Origin: Oceanococcus sp041619555
GTDB taxonomy: Bacteria > Pseudomonadota > Gammaproteobacteria > Nevskiales > Oceanococcaceae
Length of the DNA stretch: 64,000 nucleotides
NCBI GenBank assembly: GCA_041619555.1
Contig: JBFKDQ010000003.1
Coordinates: 1 to 64,000, forward strand
Direction of reading: 5' to 3'
A model generated the notes under the pieces. It saw only the letters and a program-made list of their open reading frames with translations, was not told where the DNA came from and did no database searches. Shown here piece by piece: positions 52,621-60,533 of the stretch. The first letter of the stretch is position 1; each line of letters begins with the position of its first letter. The position numbers and the translations under genes are program-made.

Positions 52621-53850
52621 CTAGTCGCCCTGATGCAATCGATGCCACTGTTGGACCCAAGGGATGACCTTGTCGGCTGGCAGTGGGGGGCTGATGAGGA
52701 AACCCTGGGCGATGTCGCAGCCCGCTTTTTGCAATACCTTCCATTCCGCCAGGGTCTGCACGCCTTCGGCCACCACCAGCATGCCCAGTTCGTGGCCGAG
52801 TTGAATGCTGTTGCTGACGATGCTCCGTAGGTCGGGGTCGCGCGTGAAACCCTTGACGAAGCCCTGATCGATCTTCAGCTCGGTAAACGGCATGCTGCGC
52901 AGTCGGGTCAGACCGGAGTCCCCGGTGCCGAAATCATCGATCGACAGGCCGAAGCCTTTCATGCGGAAACGACTCATCACGTCGAACAGTTCCGCGCCGG
53001 TCTTCAGCTGCGACTCGGTCAGCTCGATGGTGATTCTGGAGGTCGGCACGCCCCGGTTGTTGGCGATCGCTTGCAGATGTTCCGGCAGATCGAGCTTGCT
53101 CAGGATGTTGGCCGAGAAGTTAATGGAGAGATTGAAATCAAACCCCAGGCGTGACCAAAGTCCCAGCTGACGCAGACTGGCTTCGATCATCAGATGGGAT
53201 AGACGGTGGATCTGGCCGGTTGATTCGGACAGGCCTATGAATTCGGATGGCGATACGATCTGCCCCTGGCGGTTGCTCATCCGCACCAGGGCCTCGAAGC
53301 CCAGCACCCGGCGGTCGGAAATCCGCACCTGGGGTTGATAGTAGACATGCACGCGGCGTGCATGCAGGGCCTCGGTGAACTCATCTTGATCAAAATGCTC
53401 ATCGGTTGGGGGCTGCAGTTCATCTCCACAGGGACGGTAATTCTGCAAGGCCTCGAGGAGCTCGTCCTCCTGGAATGGCTTGCCCAGGGTGCCGAGCACC
53501 GTGAGGCCACGCTCCCGCGCCATCTGGGCGACGCTAAAGCGCAGACGGGGCTCTAAGGAGGAGATCGGAACGATCGCCAGGTCATGGCTTTGCTGGGCGA
53601 GTGTGCGCAGCAGTTCGACCCCGTCCATGCCGGGCATGGCGAGATCACAGAACAGGATGTCTGCCGGTTCTTCCAGCAAGCAGCGCAACGCGGCATTGCC
53701 GTCTTGCGCCAGCCGGACATCTCGAATGCCCAGTTGGCGCAGCATCGCTTTCAGGTAGTCCCGAATGGCCTGGGAATCGTCCGCGATCAGGTAGCGACGC
53801 TCACACAGGCAGTTCAGGCTGGCAGCACTGAGTTTTACGGATCCAGGCAT
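52621..53850 (-). CDS. Response regulator with an EAL (c-di-GMP phosphodiesterase) domain
   Basis: The 409-residue product has a receiver domain (about 18-135; LIADDS, phosphoacceptor Asp69 in FCDLAMPGMDG, Lys124 in GKPF) and an EAL domain (about 155-405). The EAL motif is at 186-188 (GFEALVRM), and the metal and catalytic segments NFSANIL, ELTES, DDFGTGDSGL, LKIDQGF and VAEGVQT are all present. It should hydrolyse c-di-GMP when activated. No histidine kinase is adjacent, so its input is unknown. It lies between mlaA and fabR on the same strand. Confidence 0.93.
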   Translation of the reverse strand: MPGSVKLSAASLNCLCERRYLIADDSQAIRDYLKAMLRQLGIRDVRLAQDGNAALRCLLEEPADILFCDLAMPGMDGVELLRTLAQQSHDLAIVPISSLEPRLRFSVAQMARERGLTVLGTLGKPFQEDELLEALQNYRPCGDELQPPTDEHFDQDEFTEALHARRVHVYYQPQVRISDRRVLGFEALVRMSNRQGQIVSPSEFIGLSESTGQIHRLSHLMIEASLRQLGLWSRLGFDFNLSINFSANILSKLDLPEHLQAIANNRGVPTSRITIELTESQLKTGAELFDVMSRFRMKGFGLSIDDFGTGDSGLTRLRSMPFTELKIDQGFVKGFTRDPDLRSIVSNSIQLGHELGMLVVAEGVQTLAEWKVLQKAGCDIAQGFLISPPLPADKVIPWVQQWHRLHQGD

Positions 53851-53944
53851 CGCGGCAGCACAGAGTCGGATTCAGTACAAGATCGTAGTTTTCCGCGCGC
53901 GAATAAAATGCAAAGGACGGATGCTGGCGCAGGCCTGTGGAGGC

Positions 53945-54658
53945 TCAGAAATCGTCGAACTCGAACTCGGGTTCTTCCAGCGGTGGACGGCCGTCATGCT
54001 GGGCGGACCAGCGCGATTGCAGATAAGAACTGCGGACAAAAGCGTAAGGGTCGAGCTGACCTTGTAACAGGGCGTCGGCATTCAGCAATTGGGCACGGAA
54101 CTGGATCGCATCCAGCAGGGACAGGCTCCAACCCAGCGGCGGATTGTCGAGGTCATAGGTCGGGCTTAGAGGGATCGCCGCAAGACGGCCGAGCAGATCG
54201 CGGTTGGTCGTCGGTCCCAGGAAGGGCAGCATCAGATACCAGCCTTCGCCGATGCCCCAGCGGCCGAAGGTCTGGCCGAAATCCTCGTTGTGTTCTGCCA
54301 GGCCCCAGTAGCTCGCTACGTCGATGAGACCGCCAAGGCCGATGCTGGTGTTGATCAGAAAACGTCCGAAATCGCGAGAGCCGCGGGCCGGTTTGCCCTG
54401 CAGGAATTGATTCAGAATCGTGATCGGATAGGTCAGATTGCTGAAGAAATTGTTGATGCCGGTGCGGGCGAAGCCTGGAACGGTTTTGCGATAGCCCTTG
54501 GCCACCGGTCGAACCACATAGCGGTCGGCGGTGGAATTGAAGGCGTAGATGCCGCGATTCAATGGCTCCAGCGGGTCAGCCGGGTCGTGGCTAGGGCGGT
54601 GGGCACAGGCGCCCAGCAGACAGACGGCCAGCAGGAGCAGGGTGCGCAGCCGAATCAT
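53945..54658 (-). CDS. mlaA: MlaA (VacJ) outer-membrane lipoprotein of phospholipid transport
   Basis: MlaA removes misplaced phospholipids from the outer leaflet of the outer membrane and passes them to MlaC. The 237-residue product has lipobox LLGAC (Cys18) with the ATG at 54658, then DPLEPLNRGIYAFNS, RTGINNFFSNLTYPI, GLGGLIDVASYWGL and FGQTFGRWGIGEGWYLMLPF. An acidic tail (EEPEFEFDDF) ends it. mlaC lies upstream on the same strand with a 216-base gap. The mlaFED transporter is not in the window. Confidence 0.93.
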   Translation of the reverse strand: MIRLRTLLLLAVCLLGACAHRPSHDPADPLEPLNRGIYAFNSTADRYVVRPVAKGYRKTVPGFARTGINNFFSNLTYPITILNQFLQGKPARGSRDFGRFLINTSIGLGGLIDVASYWGLAEHNEDFGQTFGRWGIGEGWYLMLPFLGPTTNRDLLGRLAAIPLSPTYDLDNPPLGWSLSLLDAIQFRAQLLNADALLQGQLDPYAFVRSSYLQSRWSAQHDGRPPLEEPEFEFDDF

Positions 54659-54874
54659 TCGAACGCAAGGGTCGAGGCTTGCAGCCCGTCTCAGCTGCGT
54701 TGGTTGAGGCGCCGAGAGGGCATTCATGGTGTTCTGATCGTCTTTCTCAATGTGAATCACATGGATGATCGGTGCGTGGAGCGCTGGGGTCTGCGCCACA
54801 CTGCCGCGGCGGTCGTGGTTTCACGCCGCTCGCCCGTGGTGGCCCCAGACTTTGCGGCGGACTGACAACATCGA

Positions 54875-55534
54875 CTAGCCAGCGATCTGTGCCTCCAGCT
54901 TGGCGATCAGGCCGTCCAGGCCGCCGCGCTGGATTTCGGCAGCGTAGGTGCCGCGGTAATTGGTCACGAGACTTACGCTGTCGACGACCACGTCATAGAC
55001 CAGCCAGCGATCATTCAATTGCCGCATGCGGTACTGCATGGTGATGGGGGCGGAACCTGAGGCCGAGATGGTTGAAACCACGGTGGCGCGGCCCGGCTTG
55101 GAGCCCAGATCAGCAGGACTGAAGCTGACCGTTTCGTTGCTGTATTGCAGCAGGGCATTGCCATAGGTCTTGATCAGCAGGGTCTTGAAGCTGCTAAGGA
55201 AACGTTCCTGCTGTTTGTCAGAGGCGGTGGTCCATTCATTGCCGAGCACCAGGCGGCCCATTAAGGGAAAGTCGAAATGGGGTAGGACCACCTCGTCGAC
55301 CATGCGATACAGCCGATCGGGTTCGGCCTTCAGGGCCTCGCGTTGAGTCTTGATGCGGGTAATCAGTTCCTGGGCGATGGCCTTGATCAGGCCGTCCGGA
55401 GACTTGAGCTGTTCCGCCGACGGTGTTCTGGCCGGCCTGTCCGACTGCGCCCAGCCCGTTGTGGCAAAGGCCAGTGACAGCAGCAGGCCAGGCAGAACAA
55501 GACGCGACATGCTCAGCAAGTAGGTGTTCATCAT
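54875..55534 (-). CDS. mlaC: Periplasmic phospholipid-binding protein MlaC
   Basis: MlaC carries phospholipids across the periplasm between MlaA and the MlaFED complex. The 219-residue product has a signal peptide ending near WAQ (about 29) and the Ttg2/MlaC domain with VVLPHFDFPLMGRLVLGNEW, TLLIKTYGNALLQYSNETV and WLVYDVVVDSVSLVTNYRG. Two Met codons start the frame; the second (55531) is equally possible. It sits directly before mlaA, without the rest of the usual mla operon, and 45 bases after lipB. Confidence 0.9.
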   Translation of the reverse strand: MMNTYLLSMSRLVLPGLLLSLAFATTGWAQSDRPARTPSAEQLKSPDGLIKAIAQELITRIKTQREALKAEPDRLYRMVDEVVLPHFDFPLMGRLVLGNEWTTASDKQQERFLSSFKTLLIKTYGNALLQYSNETVSFSPADLGSKPGRATVVSTISASGSAPITMQYRMRQLNDRWLVYDVVVDSVSLVTNYRGTYAAEIQRGGLDGLIAKLEAQIAG

Positions 55535-55579
55535 TTCATGGACCGGATTTGAGCCGATTATTACGCTGATTCTAACGCG

Positions 55580-56191
55580 TTAACCGGAGTTTGGCAGATT
55601 GAATGTGGTCTGGATGGCCTGTGCCAGGGCTTGGCCGGCCGCGAAAATTTCTGGTGCCGGAACATGGGCGCTGACCTGGGTCATGGGCAGGCCTGCAAAG
55701 CCACAGGGATTGATTCTGAAAAATGGCTCGAGGTTCATTTCAATATTCAGGGCCAGTCCGTGATAACAGCAGCCATGGCGAATTCTCAGGCCTAACGAAG
55801 CAATCTTGCTGCCGTTGACATAGACCCCGGGTGCCCCAGGCTTGCGCTGCGCCGTGATCTGCAACTGGGCAAGATAATCGATGATGATCTGCTCCAGGCC
55901 GGTGACCAGAGCCTTCGGGCCGAGCTTCAGGCGCTTTAAATCCAGCAGGGGATAGACCACGATCTGGCCGGGGCCATGGTAGGTAACCTGGCCGCCACGG
56001 TCGGTCTGGATCAGCGGGATGTCGCCCAAATCCAGCAGGTGCTCGGGTTTTCCGGCCAGTCCCTGGGTGAAGACCGGGGGGTGTTCAACCAGCCAGATCT
56101 CATCGCTCGTCCGGGCATCACGCCGGGTATTGAAGTCCTGCATGGCGTGGAAGACCTGCGCATAATCGAGGCGCCCGAGATGCTTGATCAC
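55580..56191 (-). CDS. lipB: Octanoyltransferase LipB
   Basis: LipB transfers octanoyl groups from acyl carrier protein to lipoyl domains. The 203-residue product has the GGQVTYHGPGQ block (66-76), the catalytic Lys129 in GSKIASLG and the catalytic Cys163 in NPCGFAGLPMTQ. The start is GTG, and GTGA overlaps the stop of ybeD. ybeD-lipB is a conserved pair, usually followed by lipA; lipA is not here. Confidence 0.95.
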   Translation of the reverse strand: MIKHLGRLDYAQVFHAMQDFNTRRDARTSDEIWLVEHPPVFTQGLAGKPEHLLDLGDIPLIQTDRGGQVTYHGPGQIVVYPLLDLKRLKLGPKALVTGLEQIIIDYLAQLQITAQRKPGAPGVYVNGSKIASLGLRIRHGCCYHGLALNIEMNLEPFFRINPCGFAGLPMTQVSAHVPAPEIFAAGQALAQAIQTTFNLPNSG

Positions 56192-56457
56192 AGGCTGGTA
56201 ACGATTCCCGGGACCGTTTGCAGGTCGGCATAGACCGATTCGATCTGGCTGGCGCTTTGCGCTTCGGCCTGCACGGTCAGCGCCACGTAACGTCCATTGC
56301 GACTGGCGCGTTGGTGAATGTCCACAATGCGTGCGTCCGCGCCAAGCGATTGGAGGATGCTGAGACGGACCGCTTCAACCGACGCAGGCTGGCAGATCAG
56401 CTTGAACGGGTAGGTGCAGGGATAGTCCAGATCCTGCAGGGCCGAGTGCAGGGTCAT
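56188..56457 (-). CDS. ybeD: YbeD-family (DUF493) protein
   Basis: The 89-residue product has the small alpha/beta fold of the DUF493/YbeD family, with the conserved YPCTYPFKLICQ near the N-terminus and YVALTVQAEAQSASQIESVY near the C-terminus. Its role is not established, although its link to dacA and lipB is strongly conserved. It overlaps both neighbours by four bases. Confidence 0.9.
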   Translation of the reverse strand: MTLHSALQDLDYPCTYPFKLICQPASVEAVRLSILQSLGADARIVDIHQRASRNGRYVALTVQAEAQSASQIESVYADLQTVPGIVTSL

Positions 56458-57602
56458 CGCTTGACGAAGAGCAGCAATTCGTCACGCACGCGCTGCCAGA
56501 TGGAACCCAGCGGCATGTCCTGCAGTGCGATCAGGGGGATGGTGCGCAAGGTGTTCTGATGCAGCGAGACCTGCATGCTACCCAGGGTGTCATAGGCGGA
56601 AACGGGGGCGATCAGGCGCTGTTGCAACTGGGGTGTGAGCTTGATCGCATCGGCCTGACCCCGCGGGACCGTCACGTAAACGTCGCTGGCGGCGCCCAGA
56701 TTCAGCTGGCTGGCGGCGCTTTTCCAGACTTTGGCTTCGGCTAGCACCTCGCCACGTCCGGCCACCTTGATCGATTCGAAAAAGCGAAAGCCGTAGTTGA
56801 GCAGGGCTTCGCTGGAATTGATTCGGGCCTGGGCGCTCGGGGTGCCGAGGACGACGGCGATCAGGCGCATGCCTTCGCGTTGGGCTGAAGACACCAGGCA
56901 GTAGCCTGCCGCCTCGGTATAGCCGGTCTTCATGCCGTCCACCGAGTCATCGCGCCAGAGGAGTTTGTTGCGGTTTGATTGGGTGATGCCGCCGTAGGTG
57001 TATTCCCGCTCCGAATAGAGTTTGTAGAGCTCAGGGAACTCGTTGATCATGGAACGGGCGAGCAGGGCGATGTCATAGGCGCTGGAACGGTGCTCCGGCG
57101 CGGTCAGGCCCGTGGCGTTCAGGTAGTGCGTGTCGCGCATGCCCAGGCGCTCGGCATGCTGGTTCATCCAGGCCGCGAAGGTATCCTCGCCGCCGGCCAG
57201 GTGTTCGGCCAGCGCGATGCTGGCGTCGTTGCCGGACTGCACGATCATGCCGCGCAGCAGATCTTCCAGGCGGACCTTGTCACCGACCTCGATGAACATG
57301 CGTGAACCTTCGGCTTTCCAGGCCTTCTCGCTGACATGAACCCGGTCGTCAAGCTTGACATTGCCCTCCTTGAGCTCATGAAAGACGATGTACGCGGTCA
57401 TCAGCTTGGTGATGGAGGCAGGGTCGACCTGCGCCTGGGCCTCACGTTCGGCGATGATCTGCCCACTGTTGTGGTCGAGCAGGATGTAGCTGCTGGCTTC
57501 AAAGCGCGGCGCTTCAGGCGTGGGCATCCGTGGCCGCTGGGCATGTGCCGGCAGGCAGATCAGCAGGCAGAGAACGGGGATCAGATGCTGGATCAATCTC
57601 AT
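56454..57602 (-). CDS. dacA: D-alanyl-D-alanine carboxypeptidase (PBP5/6 family)
   Basis: The enzyme trims the terminal D-Ala from peptidoglycan pentapeptides. The 382-residue product has a signal peptide ending AHA (about 21), the penicillin-binding motifs SITK (Ser63-Lys66), SGN (123-125) and KTG (225-227), a C-terminal beta domain and an amphipathic C-terminal helix (IWQRVRDELLLFVKR) that anchors it to the membrane. The name dacA or dacC cannot be told apart by sequence alone. It overlaps rlpA and ybeD by four bases each. Confidence 0.93.
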   Translation of the reverse strand: MRLIQHLIPVLCLLICLPAHAQRPRMPTPEAPRFEASSYILLDHNSGQIIAEREAQAQVDPASITKLMTAYIVFHELKEGNVKLDDRVHVSEKAWKAEGSRMFIEVGDKVRLEDLLRGMIVQSGNDASIALAEHLAGGEDTFAAWMNQHAERLGMRDTHYLNATGLTAPEHRSSAYDIALLARSMINEFPELYKLYSEREYTYGGITQSNRNKLLWRDDSVDGMKTGYTEAAGYCLVSSAQREGMRLIAVVLGTPSAQARINSSEALLNYGFRFFESIKVAGRGEVLAEAKVWKSAASQLNLGAASDVYVTVPRGQADAIKLTPQLQQRLIAPVSAYDTLGSMQVSLHQNTLRTIPLIALQDMPLGSIWQRVRDELLLFVKR

Positions 57603-58453
57603 GGGTAACTTACTGCAGGTTTGTAGCCAAGTTCACGCAAGGTTTGCGCCTGGACCTCGGCATCTTTGCGGGTGGCAAATGGCCCCTGAATGACGCGACA
57701 GGGGCCGGAGTCGTCTGCCGATTGTACCTGCAGCGCCAAAAGATTGTGCTGGCCGAGGGTCGATTTGAGCTGCTCGCAATCCTTGAGGCGGGTGAAACTG
57801 CCGAGTTCCAGATAGGGCAGTTCCGGTGCGGTGCTGGTCTCGATCGGCGCCGAGCTCTGTTGCAAACGTGCGATCAGACCGTCGAGTTCGTCACTCAGCG
57901 GAGCCTGCGTGCTGGCCACGTCCTGTGGCCCGGTGGGCGGGTCGATGGCGGTGACTTCGACCTGCGCGGAGCCCGCCGCGTAAACGCCCAGCTGGACGGC
58001 AGCGGTATAGGAGAGATCGATAATCCGGCCGGGATGAAAGGGGCCACGGTCATTGACGCGGACGATCAGGCTGCGGCCGTTCTCAAGATTGCGGACGCGC
58101 ACGTAACTCGGAATCGGCAGGGTCTTGTGCGCCGCGCTAATGGCGAACATGTCATAGGGTTCGCCACTGGAGGTGCGACGGCCATGGAATTTGGTGCCAT
58201 ACCAGGACGCCAGACCGCGTTCCCGGTAGCCCTTGGCCGAGTCCAGCACCTCGTAGCGCTTGCCGAAAACCACATAGCTCTTGGGGTTGCCATAGCGGCT
58301 GCGCGGCTCCTGGCGGACCTGCGGTTCGGGAATGCTCAGCGGGTCGATGGGGACATGTCGCGGGCTGCCGTCGCCACCGCGGACCGCAGCCATGCCGCCA
58401 CAGGCATTGAGCAGGGTCCAGCACAGGACGGCAAGGCCGAGGCGATGGGTCAT
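57599..58453 (-). CDS. rlpA: Septal ring lytic transglycosylase RlpA family lipoprotein
   Basis: RlpA cleaves glycan strands lacking stem peptides during division. The 284-residue product has lipobox LLNAC (Cys18), a double-psi beta-barrel domain (GLASWYGTKFHGRRTSSG, with the catalytic region LIVRVNDRGPFHPGR) and a C-terminal SPOR domain (YLELGSFTRLKDCEQLKSTL) that binds denuded peptidoglycan. It lies between mltB and dacA, with 4-base overlaps on both sides, the usual order for this cluster. Confidence 0.93.
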   Translation of the reverse strand: MTHRLGLAVLCWTLLNACGGMAAVRGGDGSPRHVPIDPLSIPEPQVRQEPRSRYGNPKSYVVFGKRYEVLDSAKGYRERGLASWYGTKFHGRRTSSGEPYDMFAISAAHKTLPIPSYVRVRNLENGRSLIVRVNDRGPFHPGRIIDLSYTAAVQLGVYAAGSAQVEVTAIDPPTGPQDVASTQAPLSDELDGLIARLQQSSAPIETSTAPELPYLELGSFTRLKDCEQLKSTLGQHNLLALQVQSADDSGPCRVIQGPFATRKDAEVQAQTLRELGYKPAVSYP

Positions 58454-59424
58454 GGCTGCCGGACTGCGGCGGCGATCGCCTCGCTGAGCTGGAATACCGC
58501 CATGGCATAGTAAACGCGGGGGTTGTAGGACATGATGCTGTAAAAATTGGGCAGGGCGAGCCAGAACTCCTGATGCGCGCCGTGGTCGAGGGCGATCAGG
58601 CCGACGTTCTGCGTGGCAGGCAAGTTCAGACCATGTGCGCCCAGCATCGGTTCCAACTCCTGCCAGAGATGGCTTGGCTGTTTCTGGTTGATGATCGGCA
58701 CGGTCTTAGGTGGGTGTGGCAGGGAATAGGCCACGGCCTGGCCCGGCTGCCAGTCCCGGCCCGCACCCAGATAGGCGGACAGATAGCTGCCCGCGCTGCC
58801 GATCGCATCGTCCGCATTCCACAGGTCGATACGGCCGTCGGCGTTGAAATCCACCGCCAGGCGCCGGTAATTGCTGGGCATGAACTGGGGCAGGCCCATC
58901 GCGCCGGCATAGGAGCCCTGCACCGTCAGAGGATTCAGGTCGTGTTCTTTGCACAGCAGCAGGAAGGCTTTCAGTTCGCTGTAGAAAAATGGGTGCCGGC
59001 TCGGATGTTCAAAGCCCTGGGTCGCCAGCGAGTCGAGCACCCGATGGGGGCCGGTATAGCCGCCGTAGCGGGTTTCCACGCCGATGATGGCGCTGATCAG
59101 TGCGGCGGGCACGCCGTAGTGCTGTTCGGCGCGACGGAAGCTTGACGCATGTTCTGCGATGAACTTGGCGCCCTGGCGGATTCGCCAGTCCTGCAGGAAA
59201 ATGGCCTGATAGGCGGGCCAGGTCTTGGTTTTCTCCGGCGCTTTCTGTTCGGCCGCGATCAGTTCAGGACGTCGTTGAGCCTGCCGCAGGATCTCTGTGA
59301 GTTCGGTGCGACTGTAGTACTCACTCGCCACGAGTTCATCGATGAGGCGAAGCGCCTGGGGGTGGGTGGAATAGTCGGCCAGCGCAGTGCAGCAGACCAG
59401 GCAGAGCAGGAGGATAGTGCGCAT
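58450..59424 (-). CDS. mltB: Lytic murein transglycosylase MltB
   Basis: MltB cuts glycan strands to give 1,6-anhydro ends. The 324-residue product has a signal peptide (about 1-16), the catalytic Glu117 in GVETRYGGYTG, and the family segments GSYAGAMGLPQFMPSNY and DGRIDLWNADDAIGSAG. There is no lipobox with the usual Leu-x-x-Cys spacing that I would trust, although two Cys lie in the signal peptide. The ATG overlaps the rodA stop by one base (TGATG). A long in-frame extension upstream is the antisense-like shadow of rodA. Confidence 0.93.
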   Translation of the reverse strand: MRTILLLCLVCCTALADYSTHPQALRLIDELVASEYYSRTELTEILRQAQRRPELIAAEQKAPEKTKTWPAYQAIFLQDWRIRQGAKFIAEHASSFRRAEQHYGVPAALISAIIGVETRYGGYTGPHRVLDSLATQGFEHPSRHPFFYSELKAFLLLCKEHDLNPLTVQGSYAGAMGLPQFMPSNYRRLAVDFNADGRIDLWNADDAIGSAGSYLSAYLGAGRDWQPGQAVAYSLPHPPKTVPIINQKQPSHLWQELEPMLGAHGLNLPATQNVGLIALDHGAHQEFWLALPNFYSIMSYNPRVYYAMAVFQLSEAIAAAVRQP

Positions 59425-60533
59425 CAGGAAGAGAGCAGGCGACGGTGGGTGTGAATGGACATGATCAGGCCGAAGCTGGCCAGCAAGGTCACCATGGAGG
59501 TGCCGCCGTAGCTGACCAGGGGCAGGGGAACGCCAACAACGGGCAGCAGGCCGATGACCATGCCGATGTTGACGAACAGATAGATGAAGAAGGTCAGGCT
59601 GAGGCAGCTGACGACCAGTCTGGCGAAAGTGTCCTGCGCGCGACTGGCGATATGTAGGCCACGGGCAATGATCAGCAGATAGACCAGGAGCAGGCCGAGG
59701 ACCCCGATGAAACCGAACTCCTCGGCAAAAACGGCGAAGATGAAGTCGGTGTTGGCCTCGGGTAGAAAATCCAGCCTGGCCTGGGTGCCGTGCAACCAGC
59801 CTTTGCCGTCCCAGCCGCCGGAGCCGATGGCAATTTTCGACTGGATGATGTGATAGCCCGCCCCGGAGGGATCGGAGGTCGGGTCGAGCAGGGTCAGCAC
59901 GCGCTGTTTCTGGTACTCCCGCATGTTGTACCAGAGCATGGGTGCGGCGGCGGCCGCCAGCGCGATGCATGCGAGCATGAAGCGCCAGCGCAGGCCTGAA
60001 AAGTACAGGGTGAATGCGCCGGCGCTCACCACCAGCAGCGACGTGCCCAGGTCGGGTTGGCGTGCGATCAGCAGTGTCGGCACGAGGATGATGATGGCGC
60101 TGACCAGCAGGGCCCACCAGGACGGCGGCAGGCGCTTTTCATGCAGAAAGCTCGCCACCATCAGCGGGACAGCGAACTTCATCAGTTCGGACGGCTGGAA
60201 GCGAACGAAGCCCAGATCCAGCCAGCGCTGGGCGCCTTTGGAACTGTCGCCCAGGACCAGGACGGCGATGAGCATGCCGGTTCCGGCCAGATAGGCCCAT
60301 GGGGTGAAGGAGCGGAACCAGTCGGGCGGGCATTGCGCGACCAGGACCAGCGCCAGCAGGCCCAAGGCCAGACGCTTTCCCTGGGCGATCAGCATGTCCA
60401 TGTCCTGGCCGGTGGCGCTGTAGACCGTCACCATGCCGATGCTGGTCAGCAGCAGGAGCAGCATCAGCAGGGGGGCATCCAGATGGAGGCGACCGAGCCC
60501 GCTCTGGCTGCGACTGGCTTCATCGAAAATCAT
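59424..60533 (-). CDS. rodA: RodA (SEDS family) elongasome glycosyltransferase
   Basis: RodA polymerises glycan strands during elongation, paired with the transpeptidase PBP2. The 369-residue product has about ten membrane segments and the SEDS signatures KGAQRWLDLGFVRFQPSELM, GSGGWDGKGWLHGTQARLDF, FIFAVFAEEFGFIG and LPVVGVPLPLVSYGGTSM. Its ATG overlaps the mrdA stop (ATGA), so the pair is made together. Confidence 0.96.
   Translation of the reverse strand: MIFDEASRSQSGLGRLHLDAPLLMLLLLLTSIGMVTVYSATGQDMDMLIAQGKRLALGLLALVLVAQCPPDWFRSFTPWAYLAGTGMLIAVLVLGDSSKGAQRWLDLGFVRFQPSELMKFAVPLMVASFLHEKRLPPSWWALLVSAIIILVPTLLIARQPDLGTSLLVVSAGAFTLYFSGLRWRFMLACIALAAAAAPMLWYNMREYQKQRVLTLLDPTSDPSGAGYHIIQSKIAIGSGGWDGKGWLHGTQARLDFLPEANTDFIFAVFAEEFGFIGVLGLLLVYLLIIARGLHIASRAQDTFARLVVSCLSLTFFIYLFVNIGMVIGLLPVVGVPLPLVSYGGTSMVTLLASFGLIMSIHTHRRLLSS

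Noticed and set aside
59425..60117. An N-terminal extension of mltB in the same frame
   Set aside because: The extension overlaps rodA on the same strand in another frame and is Arg/His/Pro-rich nonsense; the ATG at 59424 begins a proper signal peptide.
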